Assembly: GCA_018398765.1 (NCBI GenBank)
Contig: JAHBMJ010004463.1
Coordinates: 55,479 to 70,478, forward strand
Source of the DNA: Chromera velia
Lineage: Eukaryota > Sar > Chromeraceae
Direction of reading: 5' to 3'
Length of the DNA: 15,000 nucleotides
Positions 1 to 9,199 of the stretch are shown here, in pieces. The notes under the pieces were generated by a model. That model was not told where the DNA came from, did no database searches, and saw nothing but the letters and a program-made list of their open reading frames with translations. The position numbers and the translations under genes are program-made. How positions within the stretch are numbered: position 1 is the stretch's first letter; every line of letters starts with the position of its first letter.

Positions 1-628
1 GGGAGCATCCGGCCGCTCAAGTCCGAGCGCTGAGAGAAGCACTGGGGCGAAGAGGCAAGGAGCCTTCATAAGGCAGGCAGGCAGGCAGGCAGGCAGGCGA
101 GCAGGCAAGTGCAAGCAAGGAAGCCGTGTCGGCGTGGGGAAAGGAAAAGAGAAGAGGGGAAAGGGGTCAGAGAGGGACGGAGAGAGACTCCCCTCTCTCT
201 GTCTCTCCGGACACCCCCAAAAAGCCAGATATGAGGAGGACAGCAAGGAAGAGAGGAAAGGCAAACAAAGACCGTCCATTTTGGTACGGTCTTCTGATTG
301 TTGAGCTTGGAGGGGCAAGTCCATGCATGCAGGGGGCATTACCCCTCCCGGCCCCTTCTGTCAACGGGGGACGACAGAGGGGGCCGGAGAACTACAACTG
401 AGTGCTTTCAAGCTGGAGGCTGTTAGGACGCAAAGAAAGGTCAGTGCTTTGAACATGCTTTGACCATGATCACTGTGACAGAAAGAAAACTGTGTTTTGC
501 AAATCTTCAGTGTACTGCGTGTGACCAGAGGTTCCAAATATTTGAGAATGAACCACCAGAATTGACGGCAAACATGTAACTTCTGTGAAGAAACACAATT
601 GATGCACTATATTTGTTCTGATCTGCAG
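1..628. other. No supported gene; simple-sequence and intergenic DNA
   Basis: I see no splice-consistent coding exon here. Frames that stay open for 60-90 codons are purine-rich low-complexity translations on both strands (for example 126-401, which opens at GTG rather than ATG). The stretch could be an intron or UTR of a gene lying to the left. A TGCATGCA palindrome lies at 324-331. Confidence 0.6.
71..98 (+). repeat. (AGGC)7 microsatellite
   Basis: Seven uninterrupted copies of the tetranucleotide AGGC are followed by a degenerate tail (gagcaggcaagtgcaagcaagg). This is a plain simple repeat with no coding role visible. Confidence 0.95.
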
Positions 629-897
629 GCGTTGACTGGAATGGGCCTCCGTGGAGAGGCCTTCGAATTATCGATCCGTCAGGGAGTCCTCACATGAAGA
701 ACGAGGCAGACACACCCTCTGATGAATGCTCCAAGGACGCCATGCATGATGCAAGAAGCTTCCTTTACCCACAGCAGCCCTCGATCGTTCTCCAACCATG
801 CAACCCATTCGTGGAGCCTCAGGACGTACGATCGATCGAGAGGCATGTAGTGGCCGCGTGTCGATTCAATCCCTTGATTCCCCCCTTCACGGTCTGA
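629..897 (+). CDS. Possible terminal exon of an unrecognised gene
   Basis: A TGCAG acceptor at 624-628 is followed by a frame with two leading bases (gc|gtt gac tgg) that stays open for 89 codons to a TGA at 895-897. The translation is of mixed composition, unlike the low-complexity frames around it. It begins VDWNGPPWRGLRIIDPSG and later has a Pro/Gln/Cys-containing stretch around YPQQPSIVLQPCNPF. I recognise no domain. No donor or partner exon was found upstream, and third-position G/C is only moderate, so this may be chance. A transcript read spliced into 629 would confirm it. Confidence 0.22.
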
Positions 898-2189
898 TTG
901 CTGAGTTGATCCTCAGAGACTGTCCGTCCATAGGGAAAAAGAGTATGAATGCAGTAGAAGGGTCAAAGAAGGGTTGCGCGAAAGTTTGCTGAAGCCAGTC
1001 AAGTCTATCTACCTTCTGTCTCTCTCTGTAGTGTACTTGCCCACAGGTTAATCTGACAGCGCCCCTGTCGGACAAAACCCCTTCCTGCCCCCTTCGGGAG
1101 GCAAGGATTGCCCCTAATCGCCCCGGCGCGGTCGTCTTGTCTCAGCGGTGGGAGAGCGTCCCACTGTATAACCGGAAGGTAGGAGTGAGAACAGATGCTG
1201 CAGAGAGAAAAGAATCCAGAAGAGAAGACGCGATATGTTGGGAGCATATTCGCAGTCGGCGTTGATACACCGACGAAAGATCACTCTCGAGAAACAGCCG
1301 AGGCGTGCGACCGGCAGTTGCACGCTCTTTGATTCCAAAGCTCAACATCTTCCTCGTGAAGCACGTACAGCTTGAAGGGAGGAGGCTCGCAGGTCAGTAC
1401 TGGCAGTGAGTTAGACGCAGACAGGCTGGTTCAGAATTGCAAAGAGAGGATGGCTAGAAAACCTGTGCCTTAGAATTGTTGGGCACTTTTGTACCTGCTG
1501 TTTACTTGTGAATTCGAAGTGGGATGAGGGGAAAGAGAGAGGTCTTTTTCTGTTTACTGTCCAACAGACCATGCGCAAGCCAGACCCGAGTCCCGAACAC
1601 TACGGTCAGAAGAGCCCTGCACGAAAACATGTGGCGAGTCTTGTTTCTTCTGTGTTCCCTCCTAGTGTCTTCCTCCGTTCCTGCGACGTCTTCGATCCTT
1701 TCCGGCAGAGGCTCTAGAGCTGCTTTTGCGTTTGTTTTCGTTGACTCTCAAGCCTGTATGCCACATAGTACGTGCTCTCACTCTGTTCTCGTTCTTCCCT
1801 GGGCTTGCAAATAATTTTCTGAGGATATGCAGGTCCATCAGGAACTGCGTATCAGTTCAGTCCCTTCCGTCTCTAAGAGTGGAATGGGTATTACGTGGAG
1901 GCACTCCATTCATCGATCGGTCTGACTCACGTGGAAGGATCCGTATTGGGATGGGCGTGCATCCAGAAGAGAGGCATCCGGCCAAGTACGGCCAAGGAAG
2001 GAGGGGGGGTCTCTTGGGGTTGAGTAGCCTGAGAGGCCCCATGCACGCTGCCCTGTCTGTGTGAGCAAATACGGTCGGATGCTCGGGGAAGAACTAGGGA
2101 GGAAATTTGGGGGGGATTACGGGGGGGGGGCGCATGACTCATGATGATTGTGACATTATTGTGGCATCTTTCGTGAACCTCATAGTTCT
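898..2189. other. No supported gene
   Basis: Several frames are open for 60-110 codons on both strands, but none has convincing composition, paired splice sites or a recognisable domain. The segment ends in G-rich runs (2002-2009, 2111-2116, 2122-2131) just left of the AT-rich island. I see no RNA gene or element here. Confidence 0.55.
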
Positions 2190-2790
2190 GCATGAATGAA
2201 GGCGCAATATAGTATTATGTATGATCAGTGCACTAAACACCATACAGACAGTATTACTTAGAATTAAGATAGAAATACATTATAAAAACGAAACTTGCAA
2301 CAGCTATATCAAGTTATGCCATGCAGTGATTCAAATTTATAAAAATTATCATATGATGCATACATGAAAAAAAAGTTAATTTAAAATTTTGATGTGTATA
2401 ACGGTTATTTATAGTTATTTATCAAGGTACGCCGAGGGCGCGGCGATTTATGACTGTTACGCGAGGCCGCAAAGCGGCCTAGCATATAACGGTTCGTCGT
2501 CGGTTACTACTCGGTGAAAGAAACTGCTTTTAAAATATAATTTTATAGATGAGCCCTCATTTCAAACTATCAAAATTACTCTTAACACTGTTGTCTACAA
2601 ATGGTTAATAGTAAAAAGATATGAAATAGTCTTCGATACCGTAACCCTAACAAACAACAACCCTAGCAACAATCTAGCTTTATAAGAATAGAGTGATTGA
2701 TCATGAAAGTATATTTTCTTTCTTTGTGATGAAGTTTGTGCTAACTTTTAGACTCGTTTTTATATGCATGAGTCGCAGCATGACACGATC
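2190..2790. other. AT-rich island of foreign composition
   Basis: About 600 bp are strongly AT-rich (runs such as aaaaaaaagttaatttaaaatttt near 2367-2390), against a surrounding sequence near 50% GC. Stops are frequent in all frames and no gene is visible. In the middle is a GC-rich cluster (about 2427-2483). Near 2640-2670 there are isolated CCCTAA/CCCTAG words that are not a telomere array. AT-rich DNA interrupted by short GC-rich hairpins is typical of organelle intergenic DNA, so a nuclear insertion of organelle DNA is one explanation. A matrix-attachment-like spacer or a decayed element are others. Confidence 0.6.
2461..2483. repeat. GC-rich hairpin in the AT-rich island
   Basis: The stem gcgaggccgc pairs with gcggcctagc around an AAA loop: ten positions with one mismatch and a 7-bp perfect core (AGGCCGC/GCGGCCT). 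Just to its left, 2427-2445 is a second GC-rich block (ggtacgccgagggcgcggc). The ten bases tataacggtt occur at 2397-2406 and again at 2485-2494, bracketing the cluster as a direct repeat. Confidence 0.8.
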
Positions 2791-3559
2791 AAAGTTTATT
2801 CAATAATTTTGTCGTCCATGTAGTACCAATTACGGTGTCCGTTTGGGCGTGCGATATCCTATAATCGATTCGGACATCATCGTATCCACTTGATTCACTC
2901 AATTTCACTGCCTGCAATGGGCCCTGCAATATGCCACAAGACAGGTAGCGTGATGCTGCCTGCTGCTTGAATCGAGGGTTCGTGCTGTGGCATGCATACA
3001 AAGATTCAACTTTGCAAGGTGTCTCAAACAGTCCACGGCTCACGCTGTGTGCGGCCCCGTTTCATCTTTCTCCGTTTGATGCACCACCTGACGTTGGCTT
3101 TGCCTGTCTACATAGAAGCGGATGCGTGTGCGTGAGCGTATGCGTGCCCCTGAGTGACTATCAGACCCAGCGGGGGCCTTGACTAACCACGATGAAAACG
3201 AGTGCAAGAGGCTCCAGTGCAATGATCCCTCCTCTCACTGCATCGGGAAGGGCGGAACGGGTAGAGGCAGCCAAGCAACTCAAAGCAACCGATCATACGA
3301 TCACCTGAGGACCATATTTACAGCGTCCTCCCATCCTCTACGAGACAGCAACTCCAATGGAGCGGGGAAACGAAAAAACAGGGGAAGGGAAAGGCGCTGT
3401 CAGTGCACACAACAGGCGCTCATCTACACGGGCGAGCATGCGATGATCGAGGGCAAAGTTGAGAAGACCATGAAAGAAAGGAAGGAAGGAATGAATGAAG
3501 GAAGGAAGGAGGGTTCTTTGCAACAGAAATACATGCATGTGCAGGCATCGAGCAGAAGC
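2791..3559. other. No supported gene; purine-rich microsatellite near the right end
   Basis: No paired splice sites or recognisable protein are seen. The long plus-strand frame at 3179-3616 is Arg/Lys/Gly/Glu-rich because it runs through a (GGAA)n-type repeat at about 3476-3511, so it is not accepted as a gene. Confidence 0.55.
3476..3511 (+). repeat. (GGAA)n-type imperfect microsatellite
   Basis: The sequence gaaaggaaggaaggaatgaatg followed by aaggaaggaaggaggg is an interrupted GGAA/GAAT tetranucleotide repeat. It lies immediately left of the first copy of the 1.6-kb tandem duplication. Confidence 0.85.
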
Positions 3560-3908
3560 ACCGCATACGCAGGGGAGAACGGAGCGAGACGACAAGAAAA
3601 AAAAAATCGAAAGTAGGCGACTTCAAAGAATCGGGTAGGGTGAAAGGCGAAATGGTGGAAAAGAAAAGACGAAAACAGAATCGGGTGAAAACTTCGGACG
3701 TCAGAGACTTACAGCCACGCGTCTTCCGTTGCAGTTTCTTCCCCTCCTCCCATGTTTCCCTTGCCCGAAAATCCTGCAGCACTAAATTCTCCATCCGTCT
3801 AGGTGCCTGAGAACCCTTCAGAAAACGTTGTCTTCTTCGTCACCAAACCGATCGATCGAGAGACTTTTTCTTGTCTTAACTGTCTCGTTTCGTCACCGGT
3901 GCGTGCAG

Positions 3909-4067
3909 ACTTGCCCAGGGTCAGAGCAAAAATTGAGAAAGTACATGTCGAAGAAAGCTCAACATCCTGAAGTTACCAAAAACACATATGAGCAGGCTCA
4001 GGCACGAGCTGAAAAAGTGTACGAGAAGGAAGTACAGCGCCCTGACCCAACGAAGATGAAATTATGA
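3909..4067 (+). CDS. Possible exon inside the copy A-specific insertion
   Basis: Downstream of a TGCAG acceptor (3904-3908) a frame runs to TGA at 4065-4067. It encodes about 52 residues rich in Lys, Glu, Gln and Ala with no simple repeat; a central part reads NTYEQAQARAEKVYEKE and would form a charged amphipathic helix. Most of it lies in the segment absent from copy B. Third-position G/C is low compared with the two real genes nearby, and no upstream exon was found. It could be a captured 3' exon, a decayed gene fragment, or chance. Confidence 0.2.
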   Translation, partial: TCPGSEQKLRKYMSKKAQHPEVTKNTYEQAQARAEKVYEKEVQRPDPTKMKL

Positions 4068-4428
4068 AAAGAGAAACAGAGGGATTGAGGTCACTTGAGA
4101 GAATCGGGAGGCATGCACATTCAAAGTAAAGGTACAATGAAAAGCTGCATGGGGCGGGTGAAGAGATCGATCACGTCGGGAAGGAAGGAACATAGAGGGA
4201 TCGAGGCGACACGTACCTACTAGCTCCCTGCATTCTTTGACCTCCAGGACCTCTCTCTAACCAACCGCCTGCAGCACCCCCCTCTCTAAACATCGCCTTC
4301 TACTATTCCTTTTCATCCCCCCCAAACCAAGACAAAGTTTTCTGATGCAATATGTTACAGGCAAGGCAGATGAAATGGCCAATGTACGATGGGTAAGCGC
4401 GAAAAGAGAAAACACCATCTACAACGAG

Positions 4429-4444
4429 ATGCATGCATGCATGC
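4429..4444. repeat. (ATGC)4 palindromic microsatellite
   Basis: Four ATGC units form overlapping TGCATGCA palindromes inside copy A. The aligned part of copy B lacks the expansion, so it arose or was lost after the duplication. TGCATGCA is also the core of some apicomplexan ApiAP2 binding sites, but as a simple repeat it has no demonstrated role here. Confidence 0.85.
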
Positions 4445-5225
4445 AGACCATCACAGTTCGGCTACATCAGTCGAGTCCAGTGGATGCATGACATGACAAC
4501 GCAGCTTCCGATGTCAGTCAAACTTGCGTTTCCCTCTCCGGCGCTTCTGCAGGAAGAAAGGAGCACTGAGGCCTGGATCCCCCTCGTCTCTCTCTCTCTC
4601 TCTCTTTTTGCCGGCCCCTCTTTTTTCTGCTCTGTCACTTTCCCCGTTCTCTTCTAGCTTGATCAGCCTTTGGGAGAAAAAAGAGAAAGATAGAAAAAGG
4701 AGACGAGACGAAGAGGCAAACTGCCGTGACGTCCAGTTGAAGGCAGGGAGAGACCAAACAGACAGAAGGGACACAAAGAATCACTCTCGTCTCTGTGAGA
4801 GTGCAGGACACTTCTCACACTGCGCACGAACAGCACCGTGCCCGCACAGCTTCACCTCCCTGCTTACAGATTTGAGCCCTGCACTCACTCGCTGCACTCA
4901 CAGCACTGCACGCAGAGGGGCACCTCTCTGCGCTCATTGCACTGAGTGCGCCTCCATCCATACTCAGCGAAGCCTTTCCCCTACACTTCCTGCAAGTATG
5001 TCGATACCTGCTGTCCTTGCAGATCCTTCGCTCCTCCGCACTTCTTGCACTGGCGTCCATCGTCCCTCTCCGTGCACGCAAAAATTTAATGTCCTCCTCC
5101 ACTCTCCCTCCTGTTCTTCGGTTGCTTCCGTTCAGAAAGAGACGGGACTTCTCCGAGATGCCCGTTTGCCGACCCCCCCCTTTCCTTTTCCCTTCCTTGT
5201 CCTTCCACCACTTCACATACAGAGG

Positions 5226-6830
5226 CAATGGCCGGCCACCCAGGCGAAATGCGAAGAACAAAAAGCGATCGAAAGCACGCCTATTCAAAGAATCGGGAAG
5301 GCTGAAGGGTGGGACGTTGGAAAAGAAAATACGAACACAGACGTGGGAAAGTCGGACGTCAGTGACTTACAGTCACACGTCTTGCGCTGCAGTTCCCGCC
5401 CCTCTGCCCACGTTTCCTTCGCCCCAAAATCCTGCAGCACGTGCCGACTTCTCCGTCTGTCCGTCTAGGTGCCTCAAAGCCCTTCCAAAGAATTTGCTCT
5501 TTTCGTCACCAAACCGACCGATCGGGGCACGCTCCAGTGACTGGCTGAATGACAGATGCGCTCACTCTGGATGGACACAAGAGAAGAGAGAAAGGTTGCG
5601 ATGCGACGAAATGCATAGGGTTTCTCATAGGGACATTCGAATGCACATACGGGCAGGGCAACCTTTCCATGGTGCGCGCGAGTGCCACTCCTAACAAAAC
5701 GCTCCTACCGCCCTCTAAAGGAAGAACTGCCGATGCAGACTTGGTCCCAGAACCCCCTCCCCCTGCTTTTCTTGTGTCGCCACCCGTGCAGACTTGCACA
5801 GTGTCAGAATAAAAATTAAGAGGTGGCCGGAAAGATCGCGCACGTCGCGAAGCAAAATCGAAAGGAGACAGATTCACGACATGAATTATCAGCACACGCA
5901 TCGATCTCCTTATTTTCTTTGACCTCCTTAACCTCTCTCTAATCAACCACCAGGAGCACCCCCTTCCGCCCCAATACCCCCCTCTACCATGCATTCCTTT
6001 TTGTCCCCCCCAAACCAAAAGAAACTTTTCTCGTGCAATATGTCACAGGCAAGGCAGATGAAATGACCAGCTAGTGCAGGCGGGTGAAAGGGAAAAAACG
6101 AAGCACAACCTACAAGCAAGTTCTTCATACCTACAGTCAGTCAAGGTCAGTCGACTCCAGTAGAAAACACTCAAATACATCTCCGATCAAACTTGCGTTT
6201 CCCCCCCCAATTCTGCAGGGCCACCCCAGCGCCCTCGGGCCCACGCCCTCTCACTTCTCTGCTTTCTTCCCCCCCCTTCCATGCTCACTTTCCCTGTACT
6301 CTTCTGCCCAGTCTTTGGTCGAGAGAAAACAGAAGAGGACACAGAAAAATTAACATACACATGTATGAGGTCACGTTTGGGAGAGAAAGAGAAACTGTGC
6401 AGATAGAAGGAGCAAAAAATTCACTTGCGTGCCTCTTACCCGGGCCCGGGATGCAGGGCACTTCTCACACTGTGCACGAACAGCCCCGTGCTCACACAGC
6501 TCCACCTCCCCCCCTGCACTTGCTGCACTTACACCCTGCTCGCAGACTGGCTCTTCTCTGCAATTATTGATTGCACTTCATCCCTGCTCGCAAAGACTCT
6601 TCCCCCCACACTCTCTACGACCACAGCATTACCTGCTGTGCTTGCAGATCCTCCCCCCCTCCGCATTTTTTACACTGACATCGTTTCTGTCCGTGCACAC
6701 AAAAATTTCATGCCCTCCCCCTACCTCCCCGCGCTTCATTCCCTCCAGAAGGAGACGGGGACTCCTCCGAGATGCCCGTTTGCCGACCCCCCTCTTTCCT
6801 GTTGCATTCTTTGTTCCTTCGGAACTGGAG
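5226..6830. repeat. Copy B of the diverged 1.6-kb tandem duplication
   Basis: This is the head-to-tail partner of copy A; the shared blocks are listed there. It begins near catacagaggcaatgg (compare gcatacgcaggggag at about 3562) and its last clear match ends near 6815-6830, about 200 bp short of the SET gene's stop codon. Copy B has its own insertion of roughly 240 bp at about 5525-5785, which replaces a shorter stretch in copy A. It also has an imperfect stem at 5355-5381, with arms gacgt/acgtc and gtgac/gtcac. The divergence implies that the duplication is old. Confidence 0.85.
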
Positions 6831-7038
6831 GGAGAGGGAGAGGGACCGGTAGAAGTCGAAGGGAGAGGCGGGCATGAACGGGAAAGGAGAGAACGGGAGG
6901 AACGAGGATTTCGACTGCTGCTGCTGCCGCTGCTCCTTCCCCCCCACAGTTCTCCTTTCTGGCCTGTGGCAGTCTTCTTCTTCAGAGCGACTTTCTGTAC
7001 CGACAGCCCTTGCTTCTGCGTGCGCTCGGAAGAAGAGT
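6831..7038. other. Spacer between tandem copy B and the SET gene 3' end
   Basis: About 200 bp of G/A-rich then C/T-rich sequence lie downstream of the minus-strand SET gene stop. It presumably holds that gene's 3' UTR. I could not identify a clear polyadenylation signal. Confidence 0.4.
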
Positions 7039-8340
7039 TCATTCTCTCAGAGTGCCGCCGAGTGTCCTTGCTGGGAGCATCGTGCCCCTCCTTTCTTCTC
7101 TTGACACTCTGCGAATTGGGGGGCATTTGATCTCTCCTCTTCCTCTTCCCTCCTCCTCCAGCACTGGAAGAAGGGGGGCTGGAAGAGGACGTGCGGGCAG
7201 ACGGAGAAGAAAGAGAAACGGGGGAACGGAACTGGAGGAGGAACGACCGGAGCTCCTAGAGCTACTCTTGCTGCTGCTGCTGCGAACAGTCCGTTCCGGG
7301 CCGGCTCGAAAGTCTGTGGCAACAACCTGCAGCTTCTGTTCAGACAGCAGCTCCAACATGTTCAACCCCTCTTCCAACTTCAACTGGGGCACTCTCCATT
7401 CCGCTTTCTTTGCAACTTGCGGGCCCTGGCTGCTGCTTGTGGAGGGGAGGAGGGAGGCAGACAGAGACTCTCCCGGAGCAGTGCAGACAGAGACGGCTTG
7501 ACGGCAAAGAGAGAGAAAGGGTCGCAGCGCAAAAAAAAGGGGGAAGCTGCCAGGAGGGTTCTGTGCCTTCTTCCCCCCATCTGAGTTGACAATAACGGGA
7601 GATGAAAGGATAGGATGGCGACGGCGGCAGTCCCGTGCGATTCTTCTGGCGCGGTCTTTCTCGATGGAGACGGCGTGCTTGTTGTACCACAGAGACCACT
7701 GGGTGCCGTAGTCTGTGTACAGCTCTTCACCTGCCTTGATGGGCCGGGTGGCTTGTGCGAACACACGCTTCTGCAGTCCCTGGTTGTATGATCTCTCAAC
7801 GAGGACGCAGTTGACCTTGCTCTCCTTCGAATTGTCGCGTTCGAAGCGACCGTCCACCACGACCAGAGTCGGATCGTTGATCACACCTGCCCCCCCCTTC
7901 AACAGGCTCACATCTGCACAGCCATCGGGACGGAAGGGGAGGACGAGAACTTGGTTCGACCCACGCAGAGTCTTTGCAAGCGTCGCCGGAACCGTGTTCA
8001 TGCTCATCTCGTTCTTGTCGTGTAGCCAACCGTCGAACTCGGTGATGAGCTCGGTGTCGGCAAAGTCACGGCATACGAACAGCCCCAGTCCCGCTCCCTC
8101 AAGCTTCGACACGACACCCGCGCCTCCACCCCGTTTCCCATCGTCGCCACAGTCCGGCCCCCGACCCCGGAGGGATAGTTGGGGTCGATCTGGTGCCTCT
8201 CGATTATCCGGCACTCATCGACCCTCGCCAAGCGGGATCGGTCTGCGTAGAGCACGCCCCCCCCTCTCTTCGTGGACGTTGCTGCGGAGGGCAACGTCGG
8301 TGACTGTGCAGAGGATGCAAAGGAAGGCTCCGAGCCTTTG
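7039..8340 (-). CDS. SET-domain protein, probable protein-lysine methyltransferase
   Basis: SET enzymes transfer a methyl group from S-adenosylmethionine to lysine, often on histones. In the main frame (8214 down to 7039) the SET core covers about 8097-7699. GAGLGLF opens the domain, GGAGVINDP stands where NHS/NHxxxPN is usual, NCVLVE follows, and the end is VFAQATRPIKAGEELYTDYG with a Trp just after, the classic C-terminal SET motif. No cysteine-rich post-SET is visible. The tail is long, with a Ser/Lys/Arg-rich run and a leucine-rich helix (EEGLNMLELL). The frame is closed by TGA at 8217-8215 and its first codon is GTG, so it is not the true start. A second frame (8340-8100) reads GVLYADRSRLARVDECRIIE toward the SET core but is offset by one missing base. 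An acceptor may lie at 8341-8342 or 8282-8283. Fold and family confidence is high; exon ends and the C-terminal tail are uncertain, and the substrate is unknown. Confidence 0.85.
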
Positions 8341-8748
8341 CTGCAAGCAAGAAAACAGACAGGGAAGAAAGAGAGAACACAGAGAAGAAGGAAAGGGTGA
8401 ATGAAACAACCACAGTAACAGATGAAGGGCAGAGACCGACAAAAGGTCTACCCTGCATGGCCCCACTTTGTCTGTCTTCCCTTTAGGATTGCACTAAGCA
8501 CATCAAAGCTTTTTGTTCTCTTCTCTCTCTCTCTCTTCCCCCTCCCCCCTCTCTATCACACATTCACAGACAGAAAGAGGTGGGGGGAGGGAGGGAGGGA
8601 GGGAGAGAGAGGAGTGAGGGGATCCTCTAAGCGCATCCTTTCATGGTTCATGCAATTGAAAAAGCGACCAAGTAACTCACAAAAAGTAAAAGAGCCAGAC
8701 AGGCAGGAGACGGGTGCTCAGGCCTCGAAGACAGAGAAAGGAACTCAC
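8341..8748 (-). other. Probable intron of the SET gene
   Basis: On the minus strand this starts with the donor GTGAGT right after 8749 and ends with ttgcttgcag at 8350-8341. It contains a (GGGA)n/(GA)n purine run at 8576-8612 and CT-rich runs at 8521-8553. No coding sequence is evident within it. Confidence 0.5.
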
Positions 8749-8817
8749 TTTGCTGTCTGTCCCATCTCTGCAGATCTCCGCCCGTCTCGGCCAGCGGAGA
8801 AGAGGCTGTCTCCGCGT
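8749..8817 (-). CDS. Probable upstream exon of the SET gene (69 nt)
   Basis: On the minus strand this block is bounded by a pyrimidine-rich acceptor (ccttttccatag, ending at 8818) and a consensus donor GTGAGT. With two bases taken from a split codon it reads AETASSPLAETGGDLQRWD and ends in phase 1. That phase fits both the 61-nt exon upstream and an acceptor at 8282-8283 of the SET exon. A second phase-consistent reading (all phase 0, into an acceptor at 8341) also exists, so the frame is unsettled. The splice sites are the main evidence. Confidence 0.45.
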
Positions 8818-9027
8818 CTATGGAAAAGGAACGGAGACAGACCGACCCTTCAAAAAAAGGCCTGCATTCCAACAAAGGCTGTCAGGGCAGTCTCGGAGGG
8901 GCCGAAAGTTGTGTGCACGCCCATGACATGGTCCATGCACTGTTCCTTCCTCTCCGGTCGACTGATCATTTAATTTTAGGCCTACACCGACAGTGTGACC
9001 GACTTGAGACTGTGCCGCGATTCCTAC

Positions 9028-9088
9028 CTTGAAGCTCCTTGTGGCAGACCTTTTCTCGGAGTGCACAAATGTCAGCGATCCCATGCAT
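9028..9088 (-). CDS. Probable 5'-proximal exon of the SET gene (61 nt)
   Basis: On the minus strand, cacgtacttacag precedes the block and the donor gtaggaat follows it, both near consensus. One frame opens with ATG directly after the acceptor and reads MHGIADICALREKVCHKELQ, ending in phase 1 to match the next exon. In that reading 5' UTR sequence would be spliced on upstream. A 26-nt candidate leader exon (9445-9420, ATG then donor GTAAGC) would force a different frame. A start in or near this exon is likely, but which ATG is used cannot be decided from sequence. Confidence 0.4.
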
Positions 9089-9199
9089 CTGTAAGTACGT
9101 GAAGACATGACTTGCAATGTCTTGCATCAGCGCGAAGCACTACAAGTCCGGAGACGGCATCTGAGGTGGAGACGGCTTCCGCCTTAATTTTGCAGCTAG

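Larger units (their letters stand above)
3560..5225. repeat. Copy A of a diverged 1.6-kb tandem duplication
   Basis: A chain of collinear near-identical blocks matches copy B (5226-6830). Examples are caaagaatcggg (3625 and 5286 areas), aaaatcctgcagcac, ccgtctaggtgcct and tcgtcaccaaaccga, then caggcaaggcagatgaaatg (about 4359 and 6047). Later blocks are cacttctcacactg, gcacgaacag and gagatgcccgtttgccgaccc (about 5155 and 6768). Block order is kept, with offsets between about 1.6 and 1.9 kb. Copy A alone carries about 210 bp at 3941-4155. Open frames do not keep the same frame between copies, so the unit is not an ordinary coding gene; it could be a non-autonomous element or a local segmental duplication. 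Boundaries are good to roughly 50 bp. Confidence 0.85.

Noticed and set aside
1726-2064. Plus-strand open frame of 112 codons
   Set aside because: It has no domain, no convincing exon borders and a G-run at its end. Composition alone does not separate it from chance.
2639-2670. CCCTAA-like words suggesting a telomere remnant
   Set aside because: There are only two or three separated copies with variable spacing. A telomeric array would be tandem and longer.
3179-3616. Plus-strand open frame of 145 codons, Lys/Glu/Arg-rich
   Set aside because: It runs through the GGAA repeat and an A-run, with no domain and no supporting splice structure.
4524-5468. Long plus-strand open frame of 314 codons
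   Set aside because: It is Ser/Leu/Arg-rich from CT and GA tracts, shows no domain, and lies in repeat copy A, whose matching frame in copy B is broken and shifted.
6429-7130. Plus-strand open frame of 233 codons opposite the SET gene 3' end
   Set aside because: It is low-complexity and partly the antisense of the SET gene tail. Its similarity to the copy A frame is patchy and changes frame, as expected of a non-coding repeat.
8212-8214. Codon at 8214 as the start of the SET protein
   Set aside because: On the minus strand the codon is GTG and is preceded by an in-frame stop. A eukaryotic SET gene would not start here; the frame must be entered by splicing or after a frame break.
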